Of a DNA stretch of 64,000 nt, positions 55,008 through 64,000 are shown in pieces. The DNA lies in contig CAOLHI010001142.1 of NCBI GenBank assembly GCA_948474755.1, positions 186,001-250,000 of the forward strand, read 5' to 3'. This stretch comes from Ctenosaura bakeri (taxonomy: Eukaryota > Chordata > Lepidosauria > Squamata > Iguanidae). Position numbers and translations under genes: made by a program. Under the pieces are notes generated by a model. The model was not told where the DNA came from. It ran no database searches and saw only the letters and a list, made by a program, of their open reading frames with translations. The number at the start of each line of letters is the position of its first letter. The first letter of the stretch is position 1.

Positions 55008-56094
55008 TCCCCCCTCTCTCATTCACTCATGGCACAGCTGAGGAGGAGAACAGGGAGAAGTGAGGTGAGAGGAACGGCAGGCAAACAAAGTGGAGAACCA
55101 GAGGAGTGGGTATAAGAAAGAGCAGAGAGGGAGGCTTTCCCCATTCCTGCCCTGTTGGACTATGTGGTTCCATGCATGTTTGGGTTTTCCCCCCTGTTTT
55201 CAGGAGAAGGAAGTTGAAAGCTAAACAAGTTTTCTTTTTTTCCAGTGGGAGTGGGAAATAAAGATTAATGTAAAAAGGAGGAGGCAAGTGTTGGACTCCC
55301 CACTCCTGGTTATTTTAGAGCTCCTTCTGTGCTTCTTTGCTCTCCTGCCACCCTTTGGGTTCCGAAATCTGCCTTTGCTGACTTCAAGAACAGGTGCAGG
55401 CAAAGCAGCAGGGTGAAGAGTTTGCCAGGTCTGAACAGAGCGGGAGGTAATTGAAGCAGTTTTAACAGCGTGCCTATTTTCTAAGAGTGAAAACTGGACT
55501 GGGGAGTGGTGTGCCATGCTGGTAAAGAAAGCAATCCATTTCTATTCTCCAGTCTCCCCATTCTACCTTTCTTTTTCTTTCTGTCTCTTCTCCATTGCCC
55601 CACAAAAATTCCCAGGTAGGTAGGAGTGGCCTATTGGGAGGGCCCACAGGCTCCCTGAGTTGAGCCAGAGGCCCAATAAACACAGGCACAAATAGTTTGC
55701 TGCTGTGGGTGGCTCTGTCAGCTTACACTCCCTAATTAGCTTTAGGCTTTGATTTCCACAAGCAACTGCTTTATTCTGGTTTGGTATTATTTTGTTGCCC
55801 CATTCCATCAAGAAGCTTCTAAATTTCCTGGTGGAAGGAGGAAGCAGCTGCTTCTGTTGCGCTACATGAGGCATCAGCACATAATTTCTGTTGCAACATA
55901 GTGTTGCAAGCTTTGTTTCACTTGAAGGATGTTCAGCTGCTTACAGACTCAGAAGCAAAAAGAAAGTCAGAAGCTCCACAAACACAGGTTATAGGAACAT
56001 GGCACATAAAAAGCACGAATCATGAAAAGCTGTACATTATTAAACAAGAAATTGAACCCATGAACATTGTAACTTGGCATGATTGTACTAAAGT
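55007..56094. other. Interior of the composite hAT, unassigned
   Basis: No transposase or other supported gene. The frame at 55901-56173 has no motif I can place and overlaps an RTE-like end. Confidence 0.3.
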
Positions 56095-56290
56095 GGACAG
56101 GAGAGAGACACATCTGGTAAAGTGGAAGCCAGTAGGAAAAGAAGAAGGCCACATTAGTGATGAATTGATGTAACTGTTGAAGCCACAGTTCTGAGACTGC
56201 AAGACCAGAGCAGGGCTGTTAATAAAGGGGTGCCTTGGAGGCATCTCATACATAGAGTCACCTTATGTCCAAGCTGACTTGATGGTAATT
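56095..56290 (+). mobile_element. RTE-like LINE 3' end
   Basis: GAAGCCAGTAGGAAAAGAAG, GACTGCAAGACCAGAGCAGG, GCATCTCATACATAGAGTCACC and GCTGACTTGATGGTAATTAA follow the order of the copy at 59590-60058. Confidence 0.5.
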
Positions 56291-56338
56291 AAAAGAAATC
56301 AACCCTTCTAGTTGTTCTTGCTTAGGAGTAACCCACAG

Positions 56339-56690
56339 AATTTCAATAGAATCGTAGAGTTGGAAGAGACCACAAAAGGTTATCCAGTCAAAATTCTTTC
56401 TGCCATGCAGGAATACACCGTCAAAGTGTTCCTGAGAGATGGCTATCCAGCCTCTGTTTTAAAACCTCCAAAGAAGGAGACTTCATCACATTCACACACA
56501 GAGTATTCCACTGTTGAATTGCTCCTACCATCAGTAAGCTTTTCCTAATATTTAGGAAGAATCTCTTTTTCTGTAGCTTGAAGCCATTGCTCCATGTCCT
56601 AGTCTCTGGAGCAACAAAAAACAGGCTTGCTCACTCCTCCATATGACATCCCTTCCAATATTTAAACATCGCCACCATGTCACTTCTTAG
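56339..56690 (-). mobile_element. CR1 LINE 3'-end fragment, minus strand
   Basis: ATCGTAGAGTTGGAAGAGACC (CR1 tail reversed), CTCCAAAGAAGGAGACTTC, GCTTGAAGCCATTGCTCC and ATATTTAAACATCGCCACC. No intact frame. Confidence 0.65.
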
Positions 56691-56718
56691 ACTTAACCAA
56701 GGACAGGTTTTCAAAGCT

Positions 56719-56790
56719 GAGCAGGAATTCCAGCTGTGGTCTCCAGGGCCATAGTCCAGTGCTCAAACCCCTACACCATGGTGGCTCTCA
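56719..56790 (-). mobile_element. SINE-2 fragment, minus strand
   Basis: TGTGGTCTCCAGGGCC and CCCCTACACCATGGTGGCTCTC: the reverse of the tRNA-like head only. Confidence 0.5.
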
Positions 56791-56817
56791 GACTTCCTTC
56801 AGTCAGAATTTAATATA

Positions 56818-56906
56818 CACTCAGACCTCCACATTTGCAGCTTTGACTTTCACCCTCTTGCAAGGGTCTTGTTCCCCTAACCCAAGTGAATGTGGAGGGC
56901 CAGCTG
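56818..56906. mobile_element. Family B MITE, 89-bp deletion derivative
   Basis: CACTCAGACCTCCACATTTG at the left and ATGTGGAGGGCCAGCTG at the right, with almost the whole core deleted. CTCTTGCAAGGGTCTTG precedes the right arm as in 63005-63456. Confidence 0.6.
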
Positions 56907-57297
56907 CATGTATAAAACTTGTGTTCAATGACATGGGTTTAGATCTGCTAAGAAACCAACAGAATAACCTAGGGCAGTCACTGTCTTTCAGCCTGATCAA
57001 CTTCATAAGCTTGTTGTTGTAGAGGCGAGGATGATGAACTTAAATGCCACACTGAGCACACACTCTCCCTCACAATCTGGAGTCAAACCTGTTTCCAGTC
57101 AAAGCAGCAGCACCAACACTGGCAGACTCCAGGGTCAGGCAGAGAAGGAGGGAGGAGAAAAAGAGGAGCCCTGAGCAGGTGTCCTGAGGAGGCAGGAAGA
57201 AGCACCCTCCTTCCCCCCACCCCACCTCCAAGACCAGGGATGAACCCAGCCCAGCTGAGCCTCCGAGGAGGGATGGGGGAGAGAGAGAGGGCCCTCA

Positions 57298-57811
57298 TGT
57301 TATGTCCCAGGCAGACCAGGCAGTCAATTAGCAAGCAGCAGAGTAGTGCTTATCCACAAAGGCAAGAGTAGGGGTCATCTAAACAAAGTTCAAGTTCCAA
57401 AGCAAACAAATCCACAGGGCAAATCTGAGTTGTCATCAAACAAGCAGAGGTCCAAGAAAGTCAGGAGTCCAGAGAACACAGCACAAGGTCTCAACCACCA
57501 AGAAGATTAGTTGCTGACCCTGAAAGGGAAGGGCTAGCTGGCTGCCTTTTATCCACTAATGATATTGCCGCAGGTGTTCCCTCATTAGGGCTCATTTGTT
57601 ATTTAAACTAGCTGAGCAGCACAGTCCCTCTTTCTGGTGTCATCTCTCTTGCACAATAAGAGTCTGTGTTGCTTCATCTTCTGATATTTGTTCCCCCTGC
57701 TCAGGTCTCTGCTGTTTGTTATCTTGCCCTGAGCAAGCTTCTGGGGAAACCTCTGCCTTAGATTCAGAATCTTCCTCCTCACTGTCAGGGTCTCCAAGGC
57801 AGGGCATGACA
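57298..57811 (-). mobile_element. Solo LTR with perfect CCTCA target duplication
   Basis: TGTTATGTCCC at the left and GGGCATGACA at the right, TG...CA form. CCTCA lies on both sides (57293-57297 and 57812-57816). On the minus strand GGATAAAAGGCAGCC (around 57545-57560) gives a TATA box, so transcription would run leftward. 514 bp, no internal region, so formed by recombination between two LTRs. A 5-bp duplication suits Ty3-type elements, but some retroviral classes too. Confidence 0.75.
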
Positions 57812-57985
57812 CCTCACTGCTGCAGGAATGCCAGAGTGCCTCTGAGTGTGTGTGCCCAGAGCCCAGTCACCCAATGCCAATCCAGTGGTTTTTATTTGGT
57901 ATTTTCAATAGGTCATCCCTCCCCTAAGAGGGGCGGCAAACTCAGGAACCACCCCCAGGTGGCAAAAGCTCTATCTATGCCACTG

Positions 57986-58199
57986 CTCAGCAATAACACA
58001 TGTGTATGTATGATATCGCCTTTCTAGTTATTTCAGTTGTTACCCCCAAAAAACCACAAAGTCATTTGATTTCTACAGAAGCAAAATTTAAGGAAAGACT
58101 GGCAATGAGGGTAAAGGAGATCTCTTCTGCGGATCTCAGATTATATTTGGAAATGATGAGAGTTCTTCACAGATGGACTTTGTCAAGTTCTTTCCATTG
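57986..58199. other. Unassigned non-coding DNA
   Basis: Begins with the right target duplication of the composite hAT element. No supported gene. Confidence 0.3.
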
Positions 58200-58352
58200 C
58201 TTGGAAAAGTTATTTTTTGGAATTTCCAGAATTCCCCAGTTAACACAATCACTGGCAATGCTGGACATTTTTGAAGTTGTAATAAAAAAATAACTTTTCC
58301 AAGAAATCATGGGAGTTGTAGTGTTTTTAAAAAGTAACCTTTCTGAGCTCTG
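58200..58352. mobile_element. Family G palindromic MITE
   Basis: CTTGGAAAAGTTATTTTTTGG at the left and AAAAAGTAACCTTTCTGAGC at the right, with CCAGAATTCCCC and ATCATGGGAGTTGTAGTG between; an inner inverse copy AATAACTTTTCCAAG lies at 58289-58303. Confidence 0.5.
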
Positions 58353-59120
58353 GTTCTTCCATCCAAAATTAAATGACCTCAGATTATTTTTGTGACACAG
58401 TCTAAGGCACAGAAAAATGACAAGCCCATCAGCCTACCTTGTCCATTCCTCTACTTTGTCTCCCTCCTCTGGCAAGTGGAGATGAGAAGGAGTAGCACGC
58501 ACAGTGGAGAAAGATATACAACATATAACAAGGCCCCATTTCCTTTTGTTACCCTGTGATGTTGAACAGCAGTGTACCAGTTGGGAGGCAAAGTCCTTGC
58601 AAAGGCTACTGAGAGGTACTCACTACACCAGTGGTTCTTAAACTTTTATTTACCATGAACTCCCTTTAAATATCTTTTGTTGCTACAGAGCACCAAGATT
58701 TAACTCAAGGCAGCTTCTGGCTGTACGTGTAGCAGCAAGAAATGTCACATCTCATACACAGTAGTGAATGAATGAGATGTGAGGCTATTCCAAAAAGGTG
58801 CTGTATTCCAAAACCCAAAAAATTCAAAATACAGAATACTCAAGCATTTCAGATGAGGGAGGTTCAACCTGCAATAAATTGCCTGAAATAGTATTTCTTT
58901 CTCATATAAATATCCTAGAAATCTAGGACTTTAGGTGGAATATTTAGGTGGAAGGTTGGTGCTAATTTGACCTGTCTGGTTTAACCACTATCTTAAATTG
59001 GGAACTTTGATAAAGGTGACTCCAGATAGAACCTAGAATTAGCTGATAAGCGCAAAGACCCTCCATCCCTCAGCCTACAAGATAGAGGTGAGGAACCACA
59101 CCTGTTTCAAAGTTTTGCAA
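58353..59120. other. Unassigned, with a hAT tip
   Basis: 58629-58680 (CAGTGGTTCTTAAACTTTTA; CATGAACTCCCTTTAAATATC) is one end of a hAT-type MITE; its other end was not found. No gene. Confidence 0.35.
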
Positions 59121-59470
59121 ACTCAGTGCCATGGCTTCCTTAATTGAGTCTATTCACCTATAATGTGATCTTTCTTCTCCTACTGACTGTTGCTTTACTA
59201 AGTATTATCATCTTTTCTCATGAGTCATGTCATCTCATGAAATGGCCAAAGCATGATAGCCTCAGCTTGGTCATTTTGGCTTCTAGGGAAAGTTCAGGTT
59301 TGATTTGCTCTCAGACCCATTTATTGATCTGAGTCCATAGTACCCACAGAATTCTCCTCCAGCACCCTGCTTCAAATGAGCTGATTCTGTTCTTGTCAGC
59401 CTTCGTCACTGTCCAGCTTTCACAATTCAAAATGAAACAAGAAAAGAGCTTCCTCCCTTGAAATATGCCA
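59121..59470 (-). mobile_element. RTE-like LINE 3' fragment, minus strand
   Basis: CATGGCTTCCTTAATTGAGTC, TCATGAGTCATGTCATCTC, GCATGATAGCCTCAGC and GCTTCAAATGAGCTGATTC, the reverse of the coding order in the neighbouring plus-strand copy. Confidence 0.55.
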
Positions 59471-59589
59471 CAACAGAATCAAACAAGGCAGCAATGATTA
59501 TCCTTCCTCGGGAAGGATCCAATAGTTGCTAGCAGATTTGGAGGGGCAGTCATGAATTACTAGATAAAGTGTAAAGTGTAAAGACATAT

Positions 59590-60058
59590 AATTACACACC
59601 AAACTCAAGATTGCCTATGTAATAGTGTTTCCTATTTCTATGTATGGTTGTAGAAGCTGGACAGCAAAGGGAGATAATCAATTCATTTGAAACGTGATGC
59701 TGGAGAAATGGATGGCCATCATGGACTGCAAAAAAGACTAACAAATGGATTCTAGAGCAAAACAAACCTAAACGCTCCCTAGAAGCAAAAATGAGTAAAT
59801 TCTTCTTCTTATTAAGCTATTGTAGTTTGGATGTATGGTGAGATGACACGACCCCTTAGAAAACACAGTCATCCTTGGTAAGGCTGAAAGCAGTAGGAAG
59901 AGGAAGACTGCATTACAGGTGGATACACTCAACAAAGGAAGCCATGACCACGACTCTTCAAGACCTGTGCAGGGTTGTTGATAACAGGGCATCATGGAAG
60001 CCTCTCATTCGTAGAGTTGCCATAAGTCACAGCTGACATGGTGACAAGTAACAATCGT
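59590..60058 (+). mobile_element. RTE-like LINE 3' end, plus strand
   Basis: TATGGTTGTAGAAGCTGGAC (YGCRSWT), TTTGAAACGTGATGCTGGAG (FETWCWR-like), GGCAGTAGGAAGAGGAAGAC, CAAAGGAAGCCATGACC, then CGTAGAGTTGCCATAAGTC and GCTGACATGGTGACAAGTAACAA at the end. Frame decayed. Faces the minus-strand copy at 59121-59470. Confidence 0.6.
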
Positions 60059-61479
60059 CAACTGGCAACCCATTTGGCTTCTTTGCATGAAACGTGAAGA
60101 GGGTACTGTCTTGTCCCTTGCCTCGGGCAGCAAACTACCTCAAGCTAGCCTGGACCAAGAAATGTTGCTGCCTGAGGTAAAAGAGAAAATGCACTCATTT
60201 CCTAGGCCTCTACTGCTGTTGGAAACAGCAAGCTGGTATAGGGGACAAGCCTGGAAGATTACCATATATAGTCCTGTATTCTAGCCATGCCTTGGAAATA
60301 ATGAGTTATAAGTAATACAGTTACCTATAATTAGTTACTTTTGGGAGAACAAGGTTTTAACAAAACCATATTTCAAACATCTCAAATGAGTAGGAGCAAA
60401 ATTATTTCACTGGTAAAATAAGTAATGATTTCTACTTGCTTTCAAATGTTACTCTTAATGAGTGGCAACAACATGCTAACACTGTAGTGAGGAATAGAAT
60501 GAATAACTTTTTAAAAATAACTTTTTAAGCTCTAACTATAGCAGAGGGGAACAGTTGTGGAGTACATGAGGAACAGCTGGGAGGTTGCCCCCACTGTCTG
60601 CTGCCTGAGGCAATCACATCATTCTTCTGACTGATAAGGGCTTGTCCTGCTGATGTCACATGTGGCGTTAAGTTGAGCAGTACAGTACTGGGACAGACCT
60701 GACTAGGAACTACTCAGCTTATATCTTCACAGGAGGTTTACACAGGGAGAGTGCAAACCAGCATTCACACTGTAATAAACTAAGTGTGCTAACCCCCATG
60801 TATCTTTTTGCCTGTACTTACTCAGCTGTACAGTAGCATTACTGTATTATATTCAGAATTGAATGCTTCAGCAGATGGGGTTACAAGCAGATGCAAAACT
60901 GAAACCTTCTGAAAATAGATGGTATCAAGTATACTGTGCATAAATGAAAAATCAGTTTCTGAGATTCATTAATTACACAATTAGATATTCATATTCTGCA
61001 ACAGTGTTACCTACCCTTTGGAAACTGAAATTGCTTCACATTTTTCCCAATTATGAAAATCATGCTTGCATGAAAAGCAATATTATTAACAGTTTGTTTC
61101 CTTCCACAACAGTGCATTTAAACATTTACTCCAGGCTAAGAAACCACAGGGCTGCATAATTTGACACACGGTATTGGCTGTGTCTACCACAATGCTTCTA
61201 GAGGAGACATAGATTTGGCTTGAGAAGTTTACGTGTCAATCAACTGCTCTTCCTCAGGCAATATCTGTTATTCCATCTGCACTTGTGTGTGGGCAGGGGC
61301 AGAGAGACTGCCGGCAGGAAATCCACAGAACACATAGGATGCAAATGAATTTAGGATCCTATAAAAATCTGGACAAGACACTGAATCTCATCTACCAAGA
61401 GATTTATGTAGCAAAAATATAAAAGTCAAGCTGACTTTGACTTATGGCAGCCCTATGAATCAGAGACCTCCATGCTACT
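60059..61479. other. Unassigned non-coding DNA
   Basis: No supported gene or recognised repeat. Confidence 0.3.
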
Positions 61480-61745
61480 CTGTAACCAATAGCCCCGCTC
61501 AGATCTTTGAGACTCAGAGCCATGGCTTCCTTGACTCATCCATCTGTAATGTAGTCTTTCTCATTTCCTTCTGTCTTCCACCTTACCAAACATCATTATC
61601 TTTTCTAGTGAGTCATGTCACTTCATGATATGCCCGTAGTCTAGTCACTTTGGCTTCTCAGGAGAATTTAGTCTTGATTTGCTCCATGATCTATTTATTT
61701 GGACCATTGCAATTGGATTCTCTTCCAGAAAGCTTCTTGCAGAGG
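61480..61745 (-). mobile_element. RTE-like LINE 3' fragment, minus strand
   Basis: CATGGCTTCCTTGACTCATCC, TTTCTAGTGAGTCATGTCAC and CACTTTGGCTTCTCAGGAG repeat the blocks of 59121-59470 in the same orientation. Confidence 0.55.
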
Positions 61746-61842
61746 AAAAGAATGTATCATTTTTAAAAATTAAGACAATGCTGCACATTATTAAAAGCTC
61801 TACCCTTAGAAAAAAAACCTGTCAAAACAAAAGCCTGTCAGA

Positions 61843-61863
61843 ACACACACACACACACACACA
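61843..61863. repeat. (AC)n microsatellite
   Basis: Ten AC units. Confidence 0.9.
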
Positions 61864-61879
61864 AATCTGCTCCTACTAA

Positions 61880-62085
61880 AGGAAGGACAACAAGGAGGGA
61901 CCCAGTCTAGCCTCTCAACAAAGAAAGCAGCCACTAAGAAAGCCCTCTCCCATGTTCCCAACAAATGTATCTTAAAAATGGAAGAAGGACCTCCCTAAAA
62001 GCCTGAACAGTTTTGGATGTGAGGATATGGACCTTCAGATGGCCTGGACTCAAGCTGTATCATAAGATTGAAGCCACTATTTTTC
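61880..62085 (-). mobile_element. L2 LINE 3'-end fragment, minus strand
   Basis: GGAGGGACCCAGTCTAGCCTC and GCCACTAAGAAAGCCCTCTCCC are the reverse of the AFS-VAAP-LWNSLP-type block region. Confidence 0.45.
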
Positions 62086-62092
62086 TAAGCTT

Positions 62093-62341
62093 TGTTGTTG
62101 TTGTTGTTGTTGTTGTCATCTGCCTTCAAATCTTTTCCAACTTATGGTGACTGTAAGCTGAATCTATCACAGAGTTTTCTTGCAAGATTTGTTCAGAGAG
62201 GGTTTACCTTCATCTTCTTCTGGCTGAGAGAATGTGACTTGCCCAAGGTTGCCTAGTGGGATTCCATGGCTGAATGTGGATTCAAACTCTGGTCTCCAGT
62301 TGTAGTCCAACATGCAAACCACTACACCATAATGGCTCTCT
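62093..62341 (-). mobile_element. SINE-2 copy, minus strand, most complete
   Basis: (TTG)n at 62093-62116, ATCTGCCTTCAAATC, CTTATGGTGACTGTAAGC, TTGCCCAAGGTTGCC, CAAACTCTGGTCTCC and AACCACTACACCATAATGGC. The reverse gives a tRNA-like head with box B-like GGTTCGAA-type sequence decayed. Confidence 0.65.
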
Positions 62342-62910
62342 ACTTGTCTAAGCTAAAAAGCTGCAAATGCTTTTTAAAATCATGTAACCTCCAGCTCATG
62401 TACACATTGGGACCTATGGTGTACGGCCTTTTTAAGAAGCAAGGAAGCCATGTGGGAGGAATAAAAAAGGAAAGCTTTCACTCTGCAGTAGCTGCCAATA
62501 GGAACAGCTGGGGCCTGCATCAGCAAGTGAGAGCCTAGGAATAACTTGCTCCTGGATGGCTGTACCATTAATCAGTGAAGTGTTTATAAGGTCACAGATC
62601 TTTGTTCTGTGTCCCAGTAGGTCATAATAAATAACAATTGATTTTGAAGACATCTGGTGTGTTGTGTTGTTTCTCACATTTAAAATGCATCATTGAGGGG
62701 GAGGCATGCATTGTTCCAGTCCAAAGTCTGATTAATAATTTGCCATAGAGAGAAACAGGTGGAATAATCTATCAGCAGATGACAAATTACTGTCAAGTTA
62801 GCGTGGGTGGTTTCTGGTGTGAAAAGGAGGATTGCATCCCATCTTTCATGTGCGCTGATGATTTGTATCAAATGAGATCCTTATTAAGTAAAAAGCCAAA
62901 GATGATTGTT
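62342..62910. other. Unassigned non-coding DNA
   Basis: No supported gene or recognised repeat. Confidence 0.3.
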
Positions 62911-64000
62911 GGGGAAATAGAGACAGAAGGGACTTCATGGGCCATTGAGTCCAACCCCCTGCCATGCAGGAACACACAAGCAAAGCATTCCTAGATTATA
63001 ATTACAGTTGGCCCTCCACATTTGTAGGTTTTACTTTCACAGATTTGATTATTTGCAAGTTTCTTCAACCCCTGCCTCCCAACCTCGAGCACTTTTTTTC
63101 TGGGGAACCTTCCTTCTCATTGGTTCCAATCAGGCTGTGGAGCCCTTTAAAAACCCACCTCTGGTTTTCTCCTCATCTACCAGTTGCTGCCAGCTTAGGA
63201 TGGCTCACAGCCCAGTTTATCAGCACTGTAAACCCTCTCCCAATGCCCCCCACATACCCAAGGAAGGAGATGGGCAAGAGGAAGTACAGGGCCATCATGC
63301 AGACCCATCCCTCACTTGGTTTGGACCCTGTGTGCCCACTCTCCCCACCATGCCTCAACCCACTTCCCATAGACACATAAATTTTGATATTTGCGAATTT
63401 TCCATTTTTGCAAGGGTCCTGCTCCCTTAACGTTAGCAAATGTGGAGGGCCAACTGTATTAGGTTCTTTCTCATATTTATATGGAATTCTCTTCTCTTGT
63501 AATTTGAATCTGTTGGTTCATGTTTTGAATTTATGGAGCAGCAGAAAGCAAATTTGCTTTATCTTCTATATGACTTCCTTTCAAAGTATTTAAATCTGAC
63601 TTTCTTATCACCTCTCAGTCTTCCTCTCTCCATGCTAAGCATATCCAGCTCCCTCATAAGGCTTGGTTTCCAGATCTTTCAGCAACCTGTGCTCTCTTCT
63701 CTCTGAACATATTCCACCTTACCTTGACACAGTATTCCAAGCAAGGTTTGACCAAAGCCCAATAAGAGAATTACCATCTTTTTTTTCTTTTTTTTGATCT
63801 GGACATACTCTGGTTGATGCAGTCTAGAATTGTATTGGCTTTTTTTGCCCTCCCATCATATTATTGGCTCATGGTTAGCTTGTGGCCTACTAAAACTTCT
63901 AGATCCTTTTCTCACGTTCTGTTCTCAGGCTACATTCCATTCATCCTGTATTTGTGCATTATATTTTTCATCAGTTGGAAAGTGAGGAATGGGAACTACT
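62911..64000 (-). mobile_element. CR1 LINE 3' part, interrupted, runs off the window
   Basis: GGGCCATTGAGTCCAACCCCC and CCATGCAGGAACACAC at the left (CR1 tail reversed); after the MITE at 63005-63456, GAATTTATGGAGCAGCAG, ATTTAAATCTGAC, CATATCCAGCTCCCTCATAAGG and CATGGTTAGCTTGTGGCC continue the CR1. The region past 63780 reads into the CR1 part upstream of the usual truncation point, so the copy may be longer outside the window. Frame broken. Confidence 0.6.
63005..63456. mobile_element. Family B (pogo/Tigger-like) MITE, clean copy
   Basis: CAGTTGGCCCTCCACATTTG at the left and its exact inverse CAAATGTGGAGGGCCAACTG at the right, 20 bp, with TA on both sides (63003-63004 and 63457-63458). 452 bp, inserted in the CR1. 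The perfect ends point to a comparatively recent insertion. CAG...CTG ends plus TA target fit the pogo/Tigger branch of Tc1/mariner. Confidence 0.8.

Larger units (their letters stand above)
54332..57985. mobile_element. Composite hAT element with nested insertions
   Basis: CAGTGGTGTACCAAGG at the left and, inverted, CAGTGGCATAGATAG at the right (57971-57985). Flanks CTCAGCAG (54324-54331) and CTCAGCAA (57986-57993) are an 8-bp target duplication with one change. Between them lie a GC-rich stretch (54340-54800), microsatellites, an RTE-like end, a CR1 end, a SINE-2 scrap, a short family B copy and a solo LTR. No hAT transposase frame is seen. The pairing of ends 3.65 kb apart rests on these short matches. 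Confidence 0.5.

Noticed and set aside
55901..56173. 90-codon frame resembling a retroelement integrase or pol piece
   Set aside because: No catalytic motif visible and it runs into an RTE-like 3' end; not enough to assign.

Overview
The window looks like ordinary, gene-poor nuclear DNA from a squamate reptile, most likely a lizard. The evidence is the repeat complement: tRNA-derived SINEs of the squamate type, CR1 and L2 LINEs, RTE-like LINE ends, a SPIN-type hAT element, and many short non-autonomous DNA transposons (MITEs). I found no bacterial-type genes, operons, CRISPR arrays, tRNA or rRNA genes, and no recognisable multi-exon host gene. Species and chromosome cannot be read from the sequence. 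Family names are from memory and pattern, not from a database search.

Layout. 1-9 kb holds LTR relics (1265-1960 and 7542-8411, the latter inside an L2), a LINE-like C-terminal ORF fragment (4211) and a head-to-head pair of hammerhead-like motifs (4602-4663). 9-16 kb holds CR1-type remnants, including the best coding relic of the window, a CR1 ORF2 (13169-16076) that has inserted into one SINE and has itself been hit by another. 17-20.6 kb holds a second LTR copy, one candidate host first exon with a TATA box (minus strand, 18737-18951), and a stacked block of hAT, pogo-like MITE, SINE and CR1. 22.6-25.5 kb holds a long L2 relic with an in-frame 159-bp tandem duplication, and a GC-rich, multi-hairpin MITE. 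28-36 kb holds a 797-bp hAT-type element with AAGTC-rich ends and perfect 8-bp target duplications, and a second hAT-type element. 36-54 kb is mostly unassigned AT-rich DNA with MITEs, one SPIN element nested in an older MITE, and a Penelope-like hammerhead motif. 54.3-58.0 kb can be read as one hAT element split by several later insertions, including a solo LTR with a perfect CCTCA target duplication. 59-64 kb holds RTE-like ends, an L2 end, a SINE and a CR1 interrupted by a pogo-like MITE.

Recurrent families, labelled here for cross-reference: A (GGCCATTTCC palindromic MITE), B (CAGTTGGCCCTCC, TA-flanked, pogo/Tigger-like), C (TACCCTCCAAC, TA-flanked), D (AGTTGCTAGTCCC palindrome), E (about 200-bp palindrome with TTTTAG/CTAAAA arms), F (TTGCCAGAGTG), G (AAGTAACTTTTCC), H (dispersed GGACCAAAG or AACTCCCA-type hAT-like pieces), SINE-1 (GGTGGCGCAGTGGTT head) and SINE-2 (tail ending ACAACAACA). 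None of the mobile elements has an intact transposase or reverse transcriptase, so all appear immobile on their own. What is most informative is the order of nesting, which gives relative insertion ages.
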